Part shown: positions 1 to 7,460 of the stretch, one piece after another
Layout: each line of letters begins with the position of its first letter
Position numbering within the stretch: the first letter of the stretch is position 1
Source: Sphingobacteriaceae bacterium
GTDB lineage: Bacteria > Bacteroidota > Bacteroidia > B-17B0 > Aurantibacillaceae
DNA: 64,000 nt
Assembly (NCBI GenBank): GCA_002319075.1
Contig: NVQB01000001.1
Span: 2,976,001-3,040,000 of the forward strand
Direction of reading: 5' to 3'
Program-made: the position numbers and the translations under genes
The notes under the pieces: model-generated
Told to the model about the DNA's origin: nothing
Databases searched by the model: none
The model's input: the letters and a program-made list of their open reading frames with translations, nothing else

Positions 1-456
1 AACGCCGGCTACCATAGAAGATAAAGACACAATCCGGGTACTGAATAAAACCAGTAGAAATACACCCAGGGCACAAGCACAAGCTAAAGGCAGAATACAA
101 ATAACAACCCCCAGTATAGTAGCAACTCCTTTTCCACCTCTAAATCCAGCAAAAACCGGGAAAATATGACCAATAAGCGCTGCCACACCAAGACCGAGTT
201 GTAAATCTATAAATTCGTTACTATGGATATCGAAATCGCTGAAATAAGCCAAAGCTACGGCCAGTGTTCCTTTTAGAATATCAAGAATAAGTACGGGAAT
301 TCCGGCTCTTTTACCTAAAACACGGAAGGTATTGGTAGCACCTGCATTACCACTTCCGAATTCGCGGACATCGATATTATAAAAAAACTTACCTATCCAA
401 ACGGAGTTAGGAATCGACCCTAATAAATACGCTATGAAAACGAATATTGCTATCAA
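1..456 (-). CDS. plsY: Glycerol-3-phosphate acyltransferase PlsY, 3' end cut by window edge
   Basis: Integral membrane acyltransferase that transfers an acyl group from acyl-phosphate to glycerol 3-phosphate, the first step of phospholipid synthesis. The 152 codons present show the family hallmarks: an N-terminal membrane helix ending in LLGSIPNSVWIG, then REFGSGNAGATNTFRVLG, and later GHIFPVFAGFRGGKGVAT, which are the conserved PlsY phosphate/glycerol-binding loops. No ATG lies in frame; the first canonical start is TTG at 456-454, and an in-frame stop lies seven codons upstream at 477-475, so TTG is the likely start. The last 60 or so residues lie outside the window. It is transcribed away from gdhA's terminator, on the same strand. 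Family is secure; start codon is inferred. Confidence 0.9.
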   Translation of the reverse strand, partial: MIAIFVFIAYLLGSIPNSVWIGKFFYNIDVREFGSGNAGATNTFRVLGKRAGIPVLILDILKGTLAVALAYFSDFDIHSNEFIDLQLGLGVAALIGHIFPVFAGFRGGKGVATILGVVICILPLACACALGVFLLVLFSTRIVSLSSMVAGV

Positions 457-505
457 TGTTTCTTGAACGTTAAATTAATATTAGCAAAACTAACAATTAT
501 TTTAA

Positions 506-551
506 ACAAAAAAAGCACCTAAACTTTTTTTAATCAAAGTTTAAGTGCTTT
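506..551 (-). terminator. Rho-independent terminator after glutamate dehydrogenase
   Basis: A 16-bp inverted repeat (512-527 with 536-551, one mismatch at 519/544) with an 8-nt loop. Read on the minus strand it is followed by a run of Ts (511-507 region), just 20 nt past the gdhA stop. The A-rich opposite side means it could also stop plus-strand transcription weakly. Confidence 0.88.
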
Positions 552-572
552 ATAATCAGTTTATTAACTCTT

Positions 573-1850
573 TTAGTAAGCGCCTTTTAATTTAACACCT
601 TGCTCTAATTTTTGAAGAGCTGTGATATAAGCTGCAATTCTCATACTTGTTTTAAAGTGAGAAGCGTTATGCCAAACTGCTTCAAAAGCAATGTCCATTT
701 TAATGTCATGTCTTTGATTTACTTCTTCTTCTGTCCAGTAGTACCCGGCTTTATTTTGAACCCACTCAAAATAACTTACAGTAACACCACCCGAGTTGGC
801 AAGAATATCAGGAACACAAATAATTTTTTTCTCGTTTAAAATTGGATCAGCTTCCGGAGTTGTTGGTCCGTTAGCACCTTCCACGATTAATTTGGCTTGT
901 ATTTTATTTGCGTTTTCTTCGGTAATTACATTTTGTAAAGCAGCAGGAACCAATACATCACATTTGCTGATCAGTAATTCGCTGTTCTTAATTTCAGTAG
1001 CACCTTTAAAACCTTTTAAATTTCTATCGTTTTTTGCAGCAAACTCAATAGCTGCATTTACGTCAATCCCTTTTTCATTGTAGAAAGAAGCGCTGTGATC
1101 ACCGATCCCAACAATTTTTACTCCTTTTTCAGCTAGCAAACGCGCAGCATGAGATCCTACATTTCCAAAACCCTGCACTACCGCAGTAACGTCCTGAGCT
1201 CTTAAACCCATTTTTTTAAGGGCAGCTAAAGTATTAACCATAACTCCACGACCTGTTGCAGCATCACGGCCTAATGAACCACCCACTGCAATTGGTTTTC
1301 CGGTAATAACACCCGGACTATCTTCTCCTGTATTTTTATTGAATTCGTCAAGAATCCATGCCATCTCACGTCCGCTTGTGCCCATATCCGGAGCCGGAAT
1401 ATCTTTGTTTACACCAAAAACGTCTTTCATAGCTACTGCATAAGCACGGCTGATACGCTCTAATTCTCCAACACTGTGTGCGCGGGGATCTAATTTAATA
1501 CCACCTTTTGCGCCACCGTAAGGTAGATTAGCAACAGCACATTTAAAACTCATCCACGCAGCTAAAGCCATAACTTCATCTGCATTAACATCCATCGCAT
1601 AACGAATACCACCTTTACTTGGACCAAGGTGAGTGCTATGCACGGTGCGGTACCCTTCGAACACCTGAATTTTTCCAGAGTCCATCATAACGGGTAAACT
1701 TACTTTAACTTGTTTACTTGGATTTTTCAAAACCAGGGCAACTTCATCGCTAAGGTTCATCAATTTAGCCGCTGCATCGAGACGAGCTAACACTGCTTCA
1801 AACATACTTTCTTCGTGTGCGTGAGGCGCTTTTACTGTTTGTGTTGACAT
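573..1850 (-). CDS. gdhA: Glutamate dehydrogenase (Glu/Leu/Phe/Val dehydrogenase family)
   Basis: Cytoplasmic enzyme interconverting glutamate and 2-oxoglutarate plus ammonia with NAD(P). At 425 residues it matches the small hexameric class. Visible features: GGIRY and KCAVANLPYGGAKGGI around residues 80-117 carrying the substrate and catalytic lysines, PAPDMGT near 152-158 with the catalytic Asp, and the Rossmann dinucleotide loop GFGNVG at 227-232. The start MSTQTVK is preceded by an AT-rich leader, and a minus-strand TAATTTTG (1886-1879) fits the Bacteroidota -7 element. It is a single gene with its own terminator. Whether it uses NAD or NADP is not settled by reading alone. Confidence 0.95.
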   Translation of the reverse strand: MSTQTVKAPHAHEESMFEAVLARLDAAAKLMNLSDEVALVLKNPSKQVKVSLPVMMDSGKIQVFEGYRTVHSTHLGPSKGGIRYAMDVNADEVMALAAWMSFKCAVANLPYGGAKGGIKLDPRAHSVGELERISRAYAVAMKDVFGVNKDIPAPDMGTSGREMAWILDEFNKNTGEDSPGVITGKPIAVGGSLGRDAATGRGVMVNTLAALKKMGLRAQDVTAVVQGFGNVGSHAARLLAEKGVKIVGIGDHSASFYNEKGIDVNAAIEFAAKNDRNLKGFKGATEIKNSELLISKCDVLVPAALQNVITEENANKIQAKLIVEGANGPTTPEADPILNEKKIICVPDILANSGGVTVSYFEWVQNKAGYYWTEEEVNQRHDIKMDIAFEAVWHNASHFKTSMRIAAYITALQKLEQGVKLKGAY

Positions 1851-1878
1851 AGTAAATTTTAGTTTATTAACTGGGGCC

Positions 1879-1886
1879 CAAAATTA
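1879..1886 (-). promoter_or_regulatory. Candidate -7 promoter element of gdhA
   Basis: Minus-strand TAATTTTG matches the Bacteroidota TAnnTTTG consensus about 29 nt before the gdhA ATG. No clear -33 TTG was found at the expected distance, so this is a weak call. Confidence 0.3.
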
Positions 1887-1995
1887 CACAAAATATATTA
1901 ATTAACCGTGTGGCCGTGGAAATTTGGGAGATTAAACCATAACTTGGCAGTAGTATTAGGCCTATTAAAAACGTTTGTTAAATTTACAACGTGTC

Positions 1996-2463
1996 ATGAC
2001 TCAATTTTTAAAGATTCTTTCTGTTTTTCTAACCTGTTCTTTTGCCTTTAAAGTTGGATTTCCAACTACTTTTTTTGTATTTGAGCACGATTTCTTAATG
2101 GTTATGCTGGTTTCGTGTGGTGGAGGTATTGCGGGAAATATTTTCTTCACCAATTTAAGCGCTGTTATTATAAAGTGGATTCACACATTCAGAGCCAATC
2201 GCGGATTGATTAAAAAAAAGAAAACCTTTACCAAGTTTAACAGACGCGTGATGACGGTTAAGCAAAAATTCGGACTTGCCGGCATCGCTTTTATTACTCC
2301 TATTTTTTTGTCGACACCTGTGGGGGCCTTTTTAGCAGAACGTTTTTTTAAAGACAAAAGAAAAATTATTCTTTATCTGAGCGCGGCCACTGTGCTATGG
2401 GCGCTTGCTTTGTATTTTATTCTCCTGTTTTTTCAGGGTGGCATGAGCGGATGGCTAACCTAA
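1996..2463 (+). CDS. Small integral membrane protein, function unknown
   Basis: A 155-residue protein with hydrophobic stretches near residues 5-20, 30-55, 90-115 and 122-148, separated by a basic loop with four consecutive lysines. The GLAGIAFITPIFLSTPVGAFLAE segment type recalls small export-like membrane proteins (COG2426-like), but the match is too loose to name. A TTG at 1975 lies in frame; the ATG at 1996 is preferred because it starts directly at the first hydrophobic stretch. Its 3' end overlaps the next gene's start by 13 nt, so the two are translationally linked and probably one transcript. Confidence 0.65.
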   Translation: MTQFLKILSVFLTCSFAFKVGFPTTFFVFEHDFLMVMLVSCGGGIAGNIFFTNLSAVIIKWIHTFRANRGLIKKKKTFTKFNRRVMTVKQKFGLAGIAFITPIFLSTPVGAFLAERFFKDKRKIILYLSAATVLWALALYFILLFFQGGMSGWLT

Positions 2464-3149
2464 AACATAAAAAACATTTATTTTTTGATTTTGACGACAC
2501 ACTGTGGGATTTTCAAAAGAATTCAAGCCGTGTTCTGGAAGAATTGTACCAGGAATATGAATTAGAATCAAAACTTAAAGCGAACCTGCCGGATTTTCTT
2601 GCGGCTTATAAAAAAACAAATTTGAATTTCTGGTCGCTCTACACAAAACGGGAAATCGATAAGCAGTTTTTGCGCAATCACCGCTTTAACGAAACTTTTA
2701 AGATTTTTGGTTACGATAATTACGATGAAAATCTTTTGATAACGGATCAGTATCTAAAGCGCGCACCGCAAGGGAGTTGTGTGAAAGAGGGATGTGTGGA
2801 AACGTTGGAATATCTGAGGCAAAATTACAAACTTCATATTATCACCAATGGATTTAAGGAAGTGTTCGGCATAAAAATGAACGCCTGTGGGATAAGAAAT
2901 TATTTTGATCAGATCATTATCAGCGAAGAGCATGCTTTAGTTAAGCCTGACGAAAAAATATTTCGTTTGGCCGAACACTTTGCCGGTGCAAAAAAAGACG
3001 ACTGTGTGATGATCGGCGATAGTTTGGAGAGTGATATAGAAGGTGCGCTAAATGCCGGTTGGGAAGCGATCTATTTGGCGGAAGATGAAATGCATGGTTT
3101 TAAAGGCAGAAGTATTTTGAGACTCGAGGAATTGAAAAATATATTTTGA
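2451..3149 (+). CDS. HAD-superfamily hydrolase, YjjG-type pyrimidine 5'-nucleotidase
   Basis: A 232-residue cytoplasmic phosphatase of the HAD family. Motif I FDFDDTLWDF (residues 12-21) contains the nucleophile Asp; motif II is IITNGF; the motif III lysine lies in VKPDEKIF; motif IV is MIGDSLESDIEGA. The helical cap between motifs I and II (about 100 residues) and the DTLWDF wording are typical of YjjG, which removes phosphate from non-canonical pyrimidine nucleotides (house-cleaning). The frame is open upstream to 2397, but the ATG at 2451, which overlaps the stop of the membrane-protein gene, matches the usual family N-terminus. Substrate is inferred from family. Confidence 0.85.
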   Translation: MANLKHKKHLFFDFDDTLWDFQKNSSRVLEELYQEYELESKLKANLPDFLAAYKKTNLNFWSLYTKREIDKQFLRNHRFNETFKIFGYDNYDENLLITDQYLKRAPQGSCVKEGCVETLEYLRQNYKLHIITNGFKEVFGIKMNACGIRNYFDQIIISEEHALVKPDEKIFRLAEHFAGAKKDDCVMIGDSLESDIEGALNAGWEAIYLAEDEMHGFKGRSILRLEELKNIF

Positions 3150-3210
3150 TCTTTTAAGTATAACACACACTACCATTTGTTATTCCAGTTTTTAGAAAGG
3201 TTCAGTGCGG

Positions 3211-4845
3211 TTATTTTTTCGCGTAAACCTTTTCCCCGTTAATATAAGTTGCTAAAACTTTTGTGTTCAAAATTTCTTTTGCATCACATTTCATCAAATC
3301 GGTGTCAAGAATCACAAAATCAGCCACCTTATTTTTCTCAAGACTGCCTTTTTCTTTTTCTTCAAAAGCTGCGTATGCAGCCCAGATGGTCATACCTTTT
3401 AATGTTTCTTCTCTTGACAAAGCGTTTTCTTTTTGAAAACCATTTGCAGGGTAGCCCTTGCTGTCTTGTCTTGCAACTGCAGCGAAAAAAGTTTTAACAG
3501 GAGAAATATCTTCTACCGGAAAGTCTGTACCGAGTGCAATTTTTCCGGTTGTTTCTAAAAGTTGTTTGTAAGCGTAGGCTGTTTTAATGCGTTCTTTTCC
3601 TACACGGTCTTCTGCCCAATACATATCGCTGGTGGCGTGTGTTGGTTGCACAGAAGGAAGGATCGTAAATTTCTTAAAGAGGTAAAAATCATTTGGATTT
3701 AGCACCTGCGCATGTTCAATGCGCCAGCGACGGTCATTTTGTTCCTTTAAAACAGAGCCATATAAATTCAGTATGTAACGGTTAGCACTATCACCAATGG
3801 CATGTGTGCAAAATTGAAAGGGACTATTTATCAAAGCATCTGCAATTTTTTTCAAGCGCCTTTTATCGGTCAGCAAAAATCCCTTCCAATGCTCTTTATC
3901 ACTGTATGAGTCAAGTAAACAAGCGCCACGACTTCCCAGCGCGCCGTCTGAATAGATTTTAAAGCCTCCAACGGTTAAACGTTCGGTTTTGTAAATTCCT
4001 TTTTTTAGCCAGCGCTCATAGTAAGTCGAATCATCACTTAACAAAGCGTAAATCTTCATTTTCAAATCTCCTGATTTTTGTGCCTGATCAATAAGGTCAA
4101 TGGTGTGTTCTGTTACACCGCAATCATGAACTTCGGTTAAACCATAACTAAAACATGTTTCCTGCGCGGCCTTGTAGTAAGCCTTTGCAAGACTATCATT
4201 TATCATCGGAATTTTAAGATCCACCAGGTCCATCGCGTTATCAATTAAAATGCCGGTTAACTTTCCATTTTTTAATTCTACGAGTCCGCCATTTACTTTC
4301 GTTTTTTCGGTAACGCCGGTTAACTCCAAAGCTTTTTGATTTGCTAATGCAGCATGACCATCTACACGTTTTAGAAAAACCGGGCGATCAGGAAACAACT
4401 TATCCAATTTTTCTTTTGTAGGGTAGTCTTTTTCGCTCCAGTCATTTTGATCCCAGCCACGCCCGTAGATCCAGAGCATTGGCGCTTTTTCGCTGTAGGT
4501 TTTTATTTTATCAAGAATCTCCTCAAATGACTTCGTTCCGGTCAGATTACATTTCCACATATCAGTGGCGTACCCTGTGAAATGACAATGGGCGTCTATC
4601 AACCCCGGTAAAATGGTTTTTCCATTTACATCGTTTATCTCTTTAGCCGCATATTTTTTCAGAATTTCTTTCGAGGAGTTCAGCTCTAGAATTTTCCCGT
4701 CTTTAATGGCCATAGCTTCAAATGTAGCAAAGGCCGAATCAACTGAATAGATAAGCGCGTTATAAATGATGAGGTCTGCGCTTTCTTTTTTCTCAGAACA
4801 AGAAAAAGCTATTGCTACTATTAAAATAAAAACGTTTTTTAGCAT
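3211..4845 (-). CDS. Amidohydrolase (Amidohydro_3, YtcJ-like), predicted lipoprotein
   Basis: A 544-residue metal-dependent hydrolase. The N-terminus has a hydrophobic signal ending in IAFSC, a lipobox, so the mature enzyme probably begins at Cys16 and is membrane-anchored. The first metal motif PGLIDAHCHFTG is near residue 84; later HAIGDSANRY and the metal Asp in LGTDFPVEDISPV mark the TIM-barrel active site of the Amidohydro_3 group. The C-terminal KGSLEKNKVADFVILD is the usual closing beta-sandwich. Family members act on varied cyclic or N-acyl amides; the substrate here cannot be told. It runs convergent to the HAD gene and divergent from the NTF2-like gene. Confidence 0.88.
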   Translation of the reverse strand: MLKNVFILIVAIAFSCSEKKESADLIIYNALIYSVDSAFATFEAMAIKDGKILELNSSKEILKKYAAKEINDVNGKTILPGLIDAHCHFTGYATDMWKCNLTGTKSFEEILDKIKTYSEKAPMLWIYGRGWDQNDWSEKDYPTKEKLDKLFPDRPVFLKRVDGHAALANQKALELTGVTEKTKVNGGLVELKNGKLTGILIDNAMDLVDLKIPMINDSLAKAYYKAAQETCFSYGLTEVHDCGVTEHTIDLIDQAQKSGDLKMKIYALLSDDSTYYERWLKKGIYKTERLTVGGFKIYSDGALGSRGACLLDSYSDKEHWKGFLLTDKRRLKKIADALINSPFQFCTHAIGDSANRYILNLYGSVLKEQNDRRWRIEHAQVLNPNDFYLFKKFTILPSVQPTHATSDMYWAEDRVGKERIKTAYAYKQLLETTGKIALGTDFPVEDISPVKTFFAAVARQDSKGYPANGFQKENALSREETLKGMTIWAAYAAFEEKEKGSLEKNKVADFVILDTDLMKCDAKEILNTKVLATYINGEKVYAKK

Positions 4846-4869
4846 CGCGAATTTTTATCAAATATAACC

Positions 4870-5232
4870 ATGATTTCACAAGCTAATAAACAAATTGCTC
4901 TAAGTTGGTTTGAGGCATTTAATGAACACGATCTTGAAAAATTATTGTCCTTATACGATGATAATGCCGAGCATTTTTCTCCTAAACTTAAAATACGTCT
5001 TCCGGCTACGCAAGGGTTGATAAAAGGAAAAGCGGCGCTGAGAAGCTGGTGGCAAGATTCTTTTGATCGGTTACCGAGTTTAAATTATGAGGTGTGGAAA
5101 TTAACCGCAGATGAAGAACAGGTCTTTATGGAATATATCCGTCACGTGTTGGGCGAAGAAGATTTACGTGTTGGAGAAGTGCTTGAAATAAAGGACGGGA
5201 AGATTGTTTTTTCGAGGGTTTATCATGGATAA
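4870..5232 (+). CDS. NTF2-like / SnoaL-type small protein
   Basis: A 120-residue protein with the SnoaL-like layout: an N-terminal helix with ALSWFEAFNEHDLEKLLSLYDDNAEHFSP, a GKAALRSWW segment, then beta strands ending in EVLEIKDGKIVFSRVYHG. Members of this fold bind small hydrophobic ligands or act as isomerases or hydrolases, but this protein gives no substrate clue. No signal peptide. Divergent from the amidohydrolase (24 nt apart), so the two may share a control region. Confidence 0.75.
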   Translation: MISQANKQIALSWFEAFNEHDLEKLLSLYDDNAEHFSPKLKIRLPATQGLIKGKAALRSWWQDSFDRLPSLNYEVWKLTADEEQVFMEYIRHVLGEEDLRVGEVLEIKDGKIVFSRVYHG

Positions 5233-5244
5233 GAAAGTTTATGA

Positions 5245-5877
5245 TCAATAGTTAATAGTAGCGCGCAGTGTGTCCTGTAAATTTGAGATAGGTAGTCTTA
5301 ATTTGTAACGAACGCTGTCGCCGCCTGAAGGTAAAAATGTTGTGTAGTTTACTACAAAAAAACTATCAGCAAAAAATTTATTTCCCGTGAACGTTGTGCT
5401 AAGCAGAACCTGTTTTGTACTGCCTTTTGCGAATGTATAAAATTCATTTTTCGCAAGTGTTTTGGCCAGCTGGGCGCTTGAATCGGATACAGAATGCATA
5501 GTGAGTTTGCAATAAGCCGTATGCTTTCCTGAAAAATAATTGCCGATGTTTTGTTTCTTGTCAGAGTTAAAACTCCTTCGTTCAAGTACAGTTGATCCCA
5601 TATGAAGCGCATACATGCCTCGCGAATAGCGGGAGACAATGACACTAAATGTGCCGTCTTCGTGTGTATCGGTTTTGGCAAAAAAAACAGAGCCTTCTGT
5701 TTGTTCTTTTGCTGAAAGGACATCGTCTCCGAAAACGCTCACGGTTGTTCTTAACGGCTTTCCATCCTCATAATTGAGCACACGACCGGAGATTTCAAAT
5801 TGTTGGGCTCCTCTTTGGCAGGAGAAGTATACTATTAGTGAACTTATAAAGAGGCTGGCGATCAATTTTTTTTTCAT
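5245..5877 (-). CDS. Predicted lipoprotein with carboxypeptidase-regulatory-like domain
   Basis: A 210-residue protein with signal peptide MKKKLIASLFISSLIVYFSC; Cys20 sits at a plausible lipobox. Residues about 27-105 (FEISGRVLNYEDGKPLRTTVSVFGDD, DTHEDGTFSVIVSRYSRGMYALHMG) resemble the CarboxypepD_reg-like beta-sandwich common in Bacteroidota surface proteins. The rest looks all-beta. No enzymatic motif. It follows the barrel-protein gene on the same strand and is convergent, 12 nt from the end of the NTF2-like gene. Confidence 0.65.
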   Translation of the reverse strand: MKKKLIASLFISSLIVYFSCQRGAQQFEISGRVLNYEDGKPLRTTVSVFGDDVLSAKEQTEGSVFFAKTDTHEDGTFSVIVSRYSRGMYALHMGSTVLERRSFNSDKKQNIGNYFSGKHTAYCKLTMHSVSDSSAQLAKTLAKNEFYTFAKGSTKQVLLSTTFTGNKFFADSFFVVNYTTFLPSGGDSVRYKLRLPISNLQDTLRATINY

Positions 5878-5932
5878 CTTTTATTTGGTTGTAGGAAGTT
5901 GTAAATAGTAAAAAATTAAATGTCTGGAATCA

Positions 5933-6649
5933 CTAGAGTTTAATGTTTAATCCAATTTGTCCAATGGGATGCACGTCAAAAGATTTCGCTTCATCACTGT
6001 TTAAAAAGTGCATGCCCCATGCAAAATTGGCATATAATTTTTTCGTCATTTTTAATTTAATAAAGTAGGTTAATTCATAACTAAATTGTTGCCTGGCGTA
6101 ATTTACTTTTTCATAGTAAACGTAAGTTGCCTTGCGGTAATGATTGTCCATAAAATTAATTTTACCTGATATCCCTGAAAAACTTTCGTGGCTAATCCAT
6201 CGATAGGCAGCGTAATGCTGAATGAAATATTTTTCAGTGCGGAATTGAAGATTTTCGAGCGGAGTATAGGCATCACCAGAGTACCATATCCTGTCCCAAT
6301 TTGTTAATCCCCGCCCGTAGCCAACCGTTAACCCAAGAATGGTTCGCTTTGCAGGCAGATATCCGCCGACTCCAGCTTCCAATTGGTTGTTGAATACAGA
6401 GGCAAAAGGTGAAGAGAGACTGCTGTAGCCGCTCACTTGTAAGGAAAGATAGTTAAGTGGAGAATATGCAAGGTTCAAATTGGCACCGTTTAAATTCAGA
6501 CCAATATTTCCTTCAAATTGTTTCTTACCGGTAAAGCAGGGTGTATTATGGGTAGGTGTCACGTATTTCCAAATACAAGAGGGTAAAGTAAACATTACAC
6601 CGATCAGAATACTATAGGACAGACGTGAAACGTGAAACTTCTTAGGCAT
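5933..6649 (-). CDS. Predicted outer-membrane beta-barrel lipoprotein, unknown role
   Basis: A 238-residue protein. The signal peptide ends near FTLPSC (Cys about residue 25), which fits a lipobox. After it come alternating amphipathic strands with aromatic residues at their ends, for example LNLAYSPLNYLSLQVSGY, GLTVGYGRGLTNW, FSYELTYFIKLKMTKKLY, and a terminal GQIGLNIKL strand, as in small outer-membrane barrels. No known family was recognised. It lies between the Crp/Fnr-type regulator and the lipoprotein gene, all on the minus strand, so these three may be co-transcribed. Confidence 0.6.
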   Translation of the reverse strand: MPKKFHVSRLSYSILIGVMFTLPSCIWKYVTPTHNTPCFTGKKQFEGNIGLNLNGANLNLAYSPLNYLSLQVSGYSSLSSPFASVFNNQLEAGVGGYLPAKRTILGLTVGYGRGLTNWDRIWYSGDAYTPLENLQFRTEKYFIQHYAAYRWISHESFSGISGKINFMDNHYRKATYVYYEKVNYARQQFSYELTYFIKLKMTKKLYANFAWGMHFLNSDEAKSFDVHPIGQIGLNIKL

Positions 6650-6710
6650 TTTGTTTTTTCAGTAAAAGTTCTTTAATAGAAAAACAAATCCTTTGACAAA
6701 TATCAAAAAG

Positions 6711-7274
6711 CTATTTCTGCCCCCTGATTCTACTCAAAGTTTCCTGGGTAATTCCAAGATAAGAGGATATTATTCCTAAGGACACACGTTGTAAAATTTC
6801 CGGATGTTTAGAAGTGAGCACATCGTAGCGTTCTTTAGCAGACATGGAATGAAAATCGTCGAATTTTTTTTCAAGTACCGACATACCGTAATTAGCAAAG
6901 AGCCTGCCCATGCGTTCCAACTCTTTAGAATTGGCGTAAAGGTTTTCAAGTTTGTCGTAATCAAAAATCCAAAGCGTGCAATCTTCTAAAGTCTCTACAT
7001 GTTTATTACTGGGAGTGCGCGAAAAAAAACTGGCCATCGATCCAACAAAATCATTTTCAGCCGCCAACCAATAAGTAACTTCTTTTCCGGCTTTATAATA
7101 GAAAGTTCTCGCTACGCCTTTTTCAACGAAATAAAGTTGATTGCAAACTTTTCCCTCTTCACTCAAGAGTTCTTTCTTTTTGAATTCTTTTTTTACGATG
7201 CTGTTTGTGAAAATCGCTTCTGCTTCTTTAGAGAGCATGGCCATTTCACCGAAAGATTCAATTAGCTGTTTCAT
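6711..7274 (-). CDS. Crp/Fnr-family transcriptional regulator
   Basis: A 187-residue DNA-binding protein. Residues about 25-115 form the cyclic-nucleotide-binding-like beta-roll (KKKELLSEEGKVCNQLYFVEKGVARTFY and the EVTYWLAAENDFVGSMASFF section). The C-terminal SLGIISSYLGITQETLSRIRGQ is the recognition helix-turn-helix. The usual Arg/Ser pair for cAMP phosphate binding is not evident, as is common in Bacteroidota homologues, so the effector is unknown. The divergently transcribed DPP IV gene begins 186 nt away. Confidence 0.88.
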   Translation of the reverse strand: MKQLIESFGEMAMLSKEAEAIFTNSIVKKEFKKKELLSEEGKVCNQLYFVEKGVARTFYYKAGKEVTYWLAAENDFVGSMASFFSRTPSNKHVETLEDCTLWIFDYDKLENLYANSKELERMGRLFANYGMSVLEKKFDDFHSMSAKERYDVLTSKHPEILQRVSLGIISSYLGITQETLSRIRGQK

Positions 7275-7460
7275 TTTATTGGGTTCCTGAATGGCGCTAA
7301 TATATAAATTATTTCTGCTGCTGAATGTTTCAAATTTGAAAGGTTTAGTTAAATAAGCGTGTTTTAAAAAGGGCGTATTTCACCCCAAACAGGGGATTTA
7401 CAGCAGAAGCAACGCTCATAAGACATAAATTACTAATTTCACCAAACAAAAAATTACACC

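Noticed and set aside
612-1083. Two plus-strand frames inside the glutamate dehydrogenase gene
   Set aside because: They are the opposite strand of a well-conserved enzyme and show no motifs.
2397-2450. Longer N-terminus for the HAD nucleotidase
   Set aside because: The extra 18 residues overlap the membrane-protein gene and are not part of the family's usual start; ATG 2451 fits.
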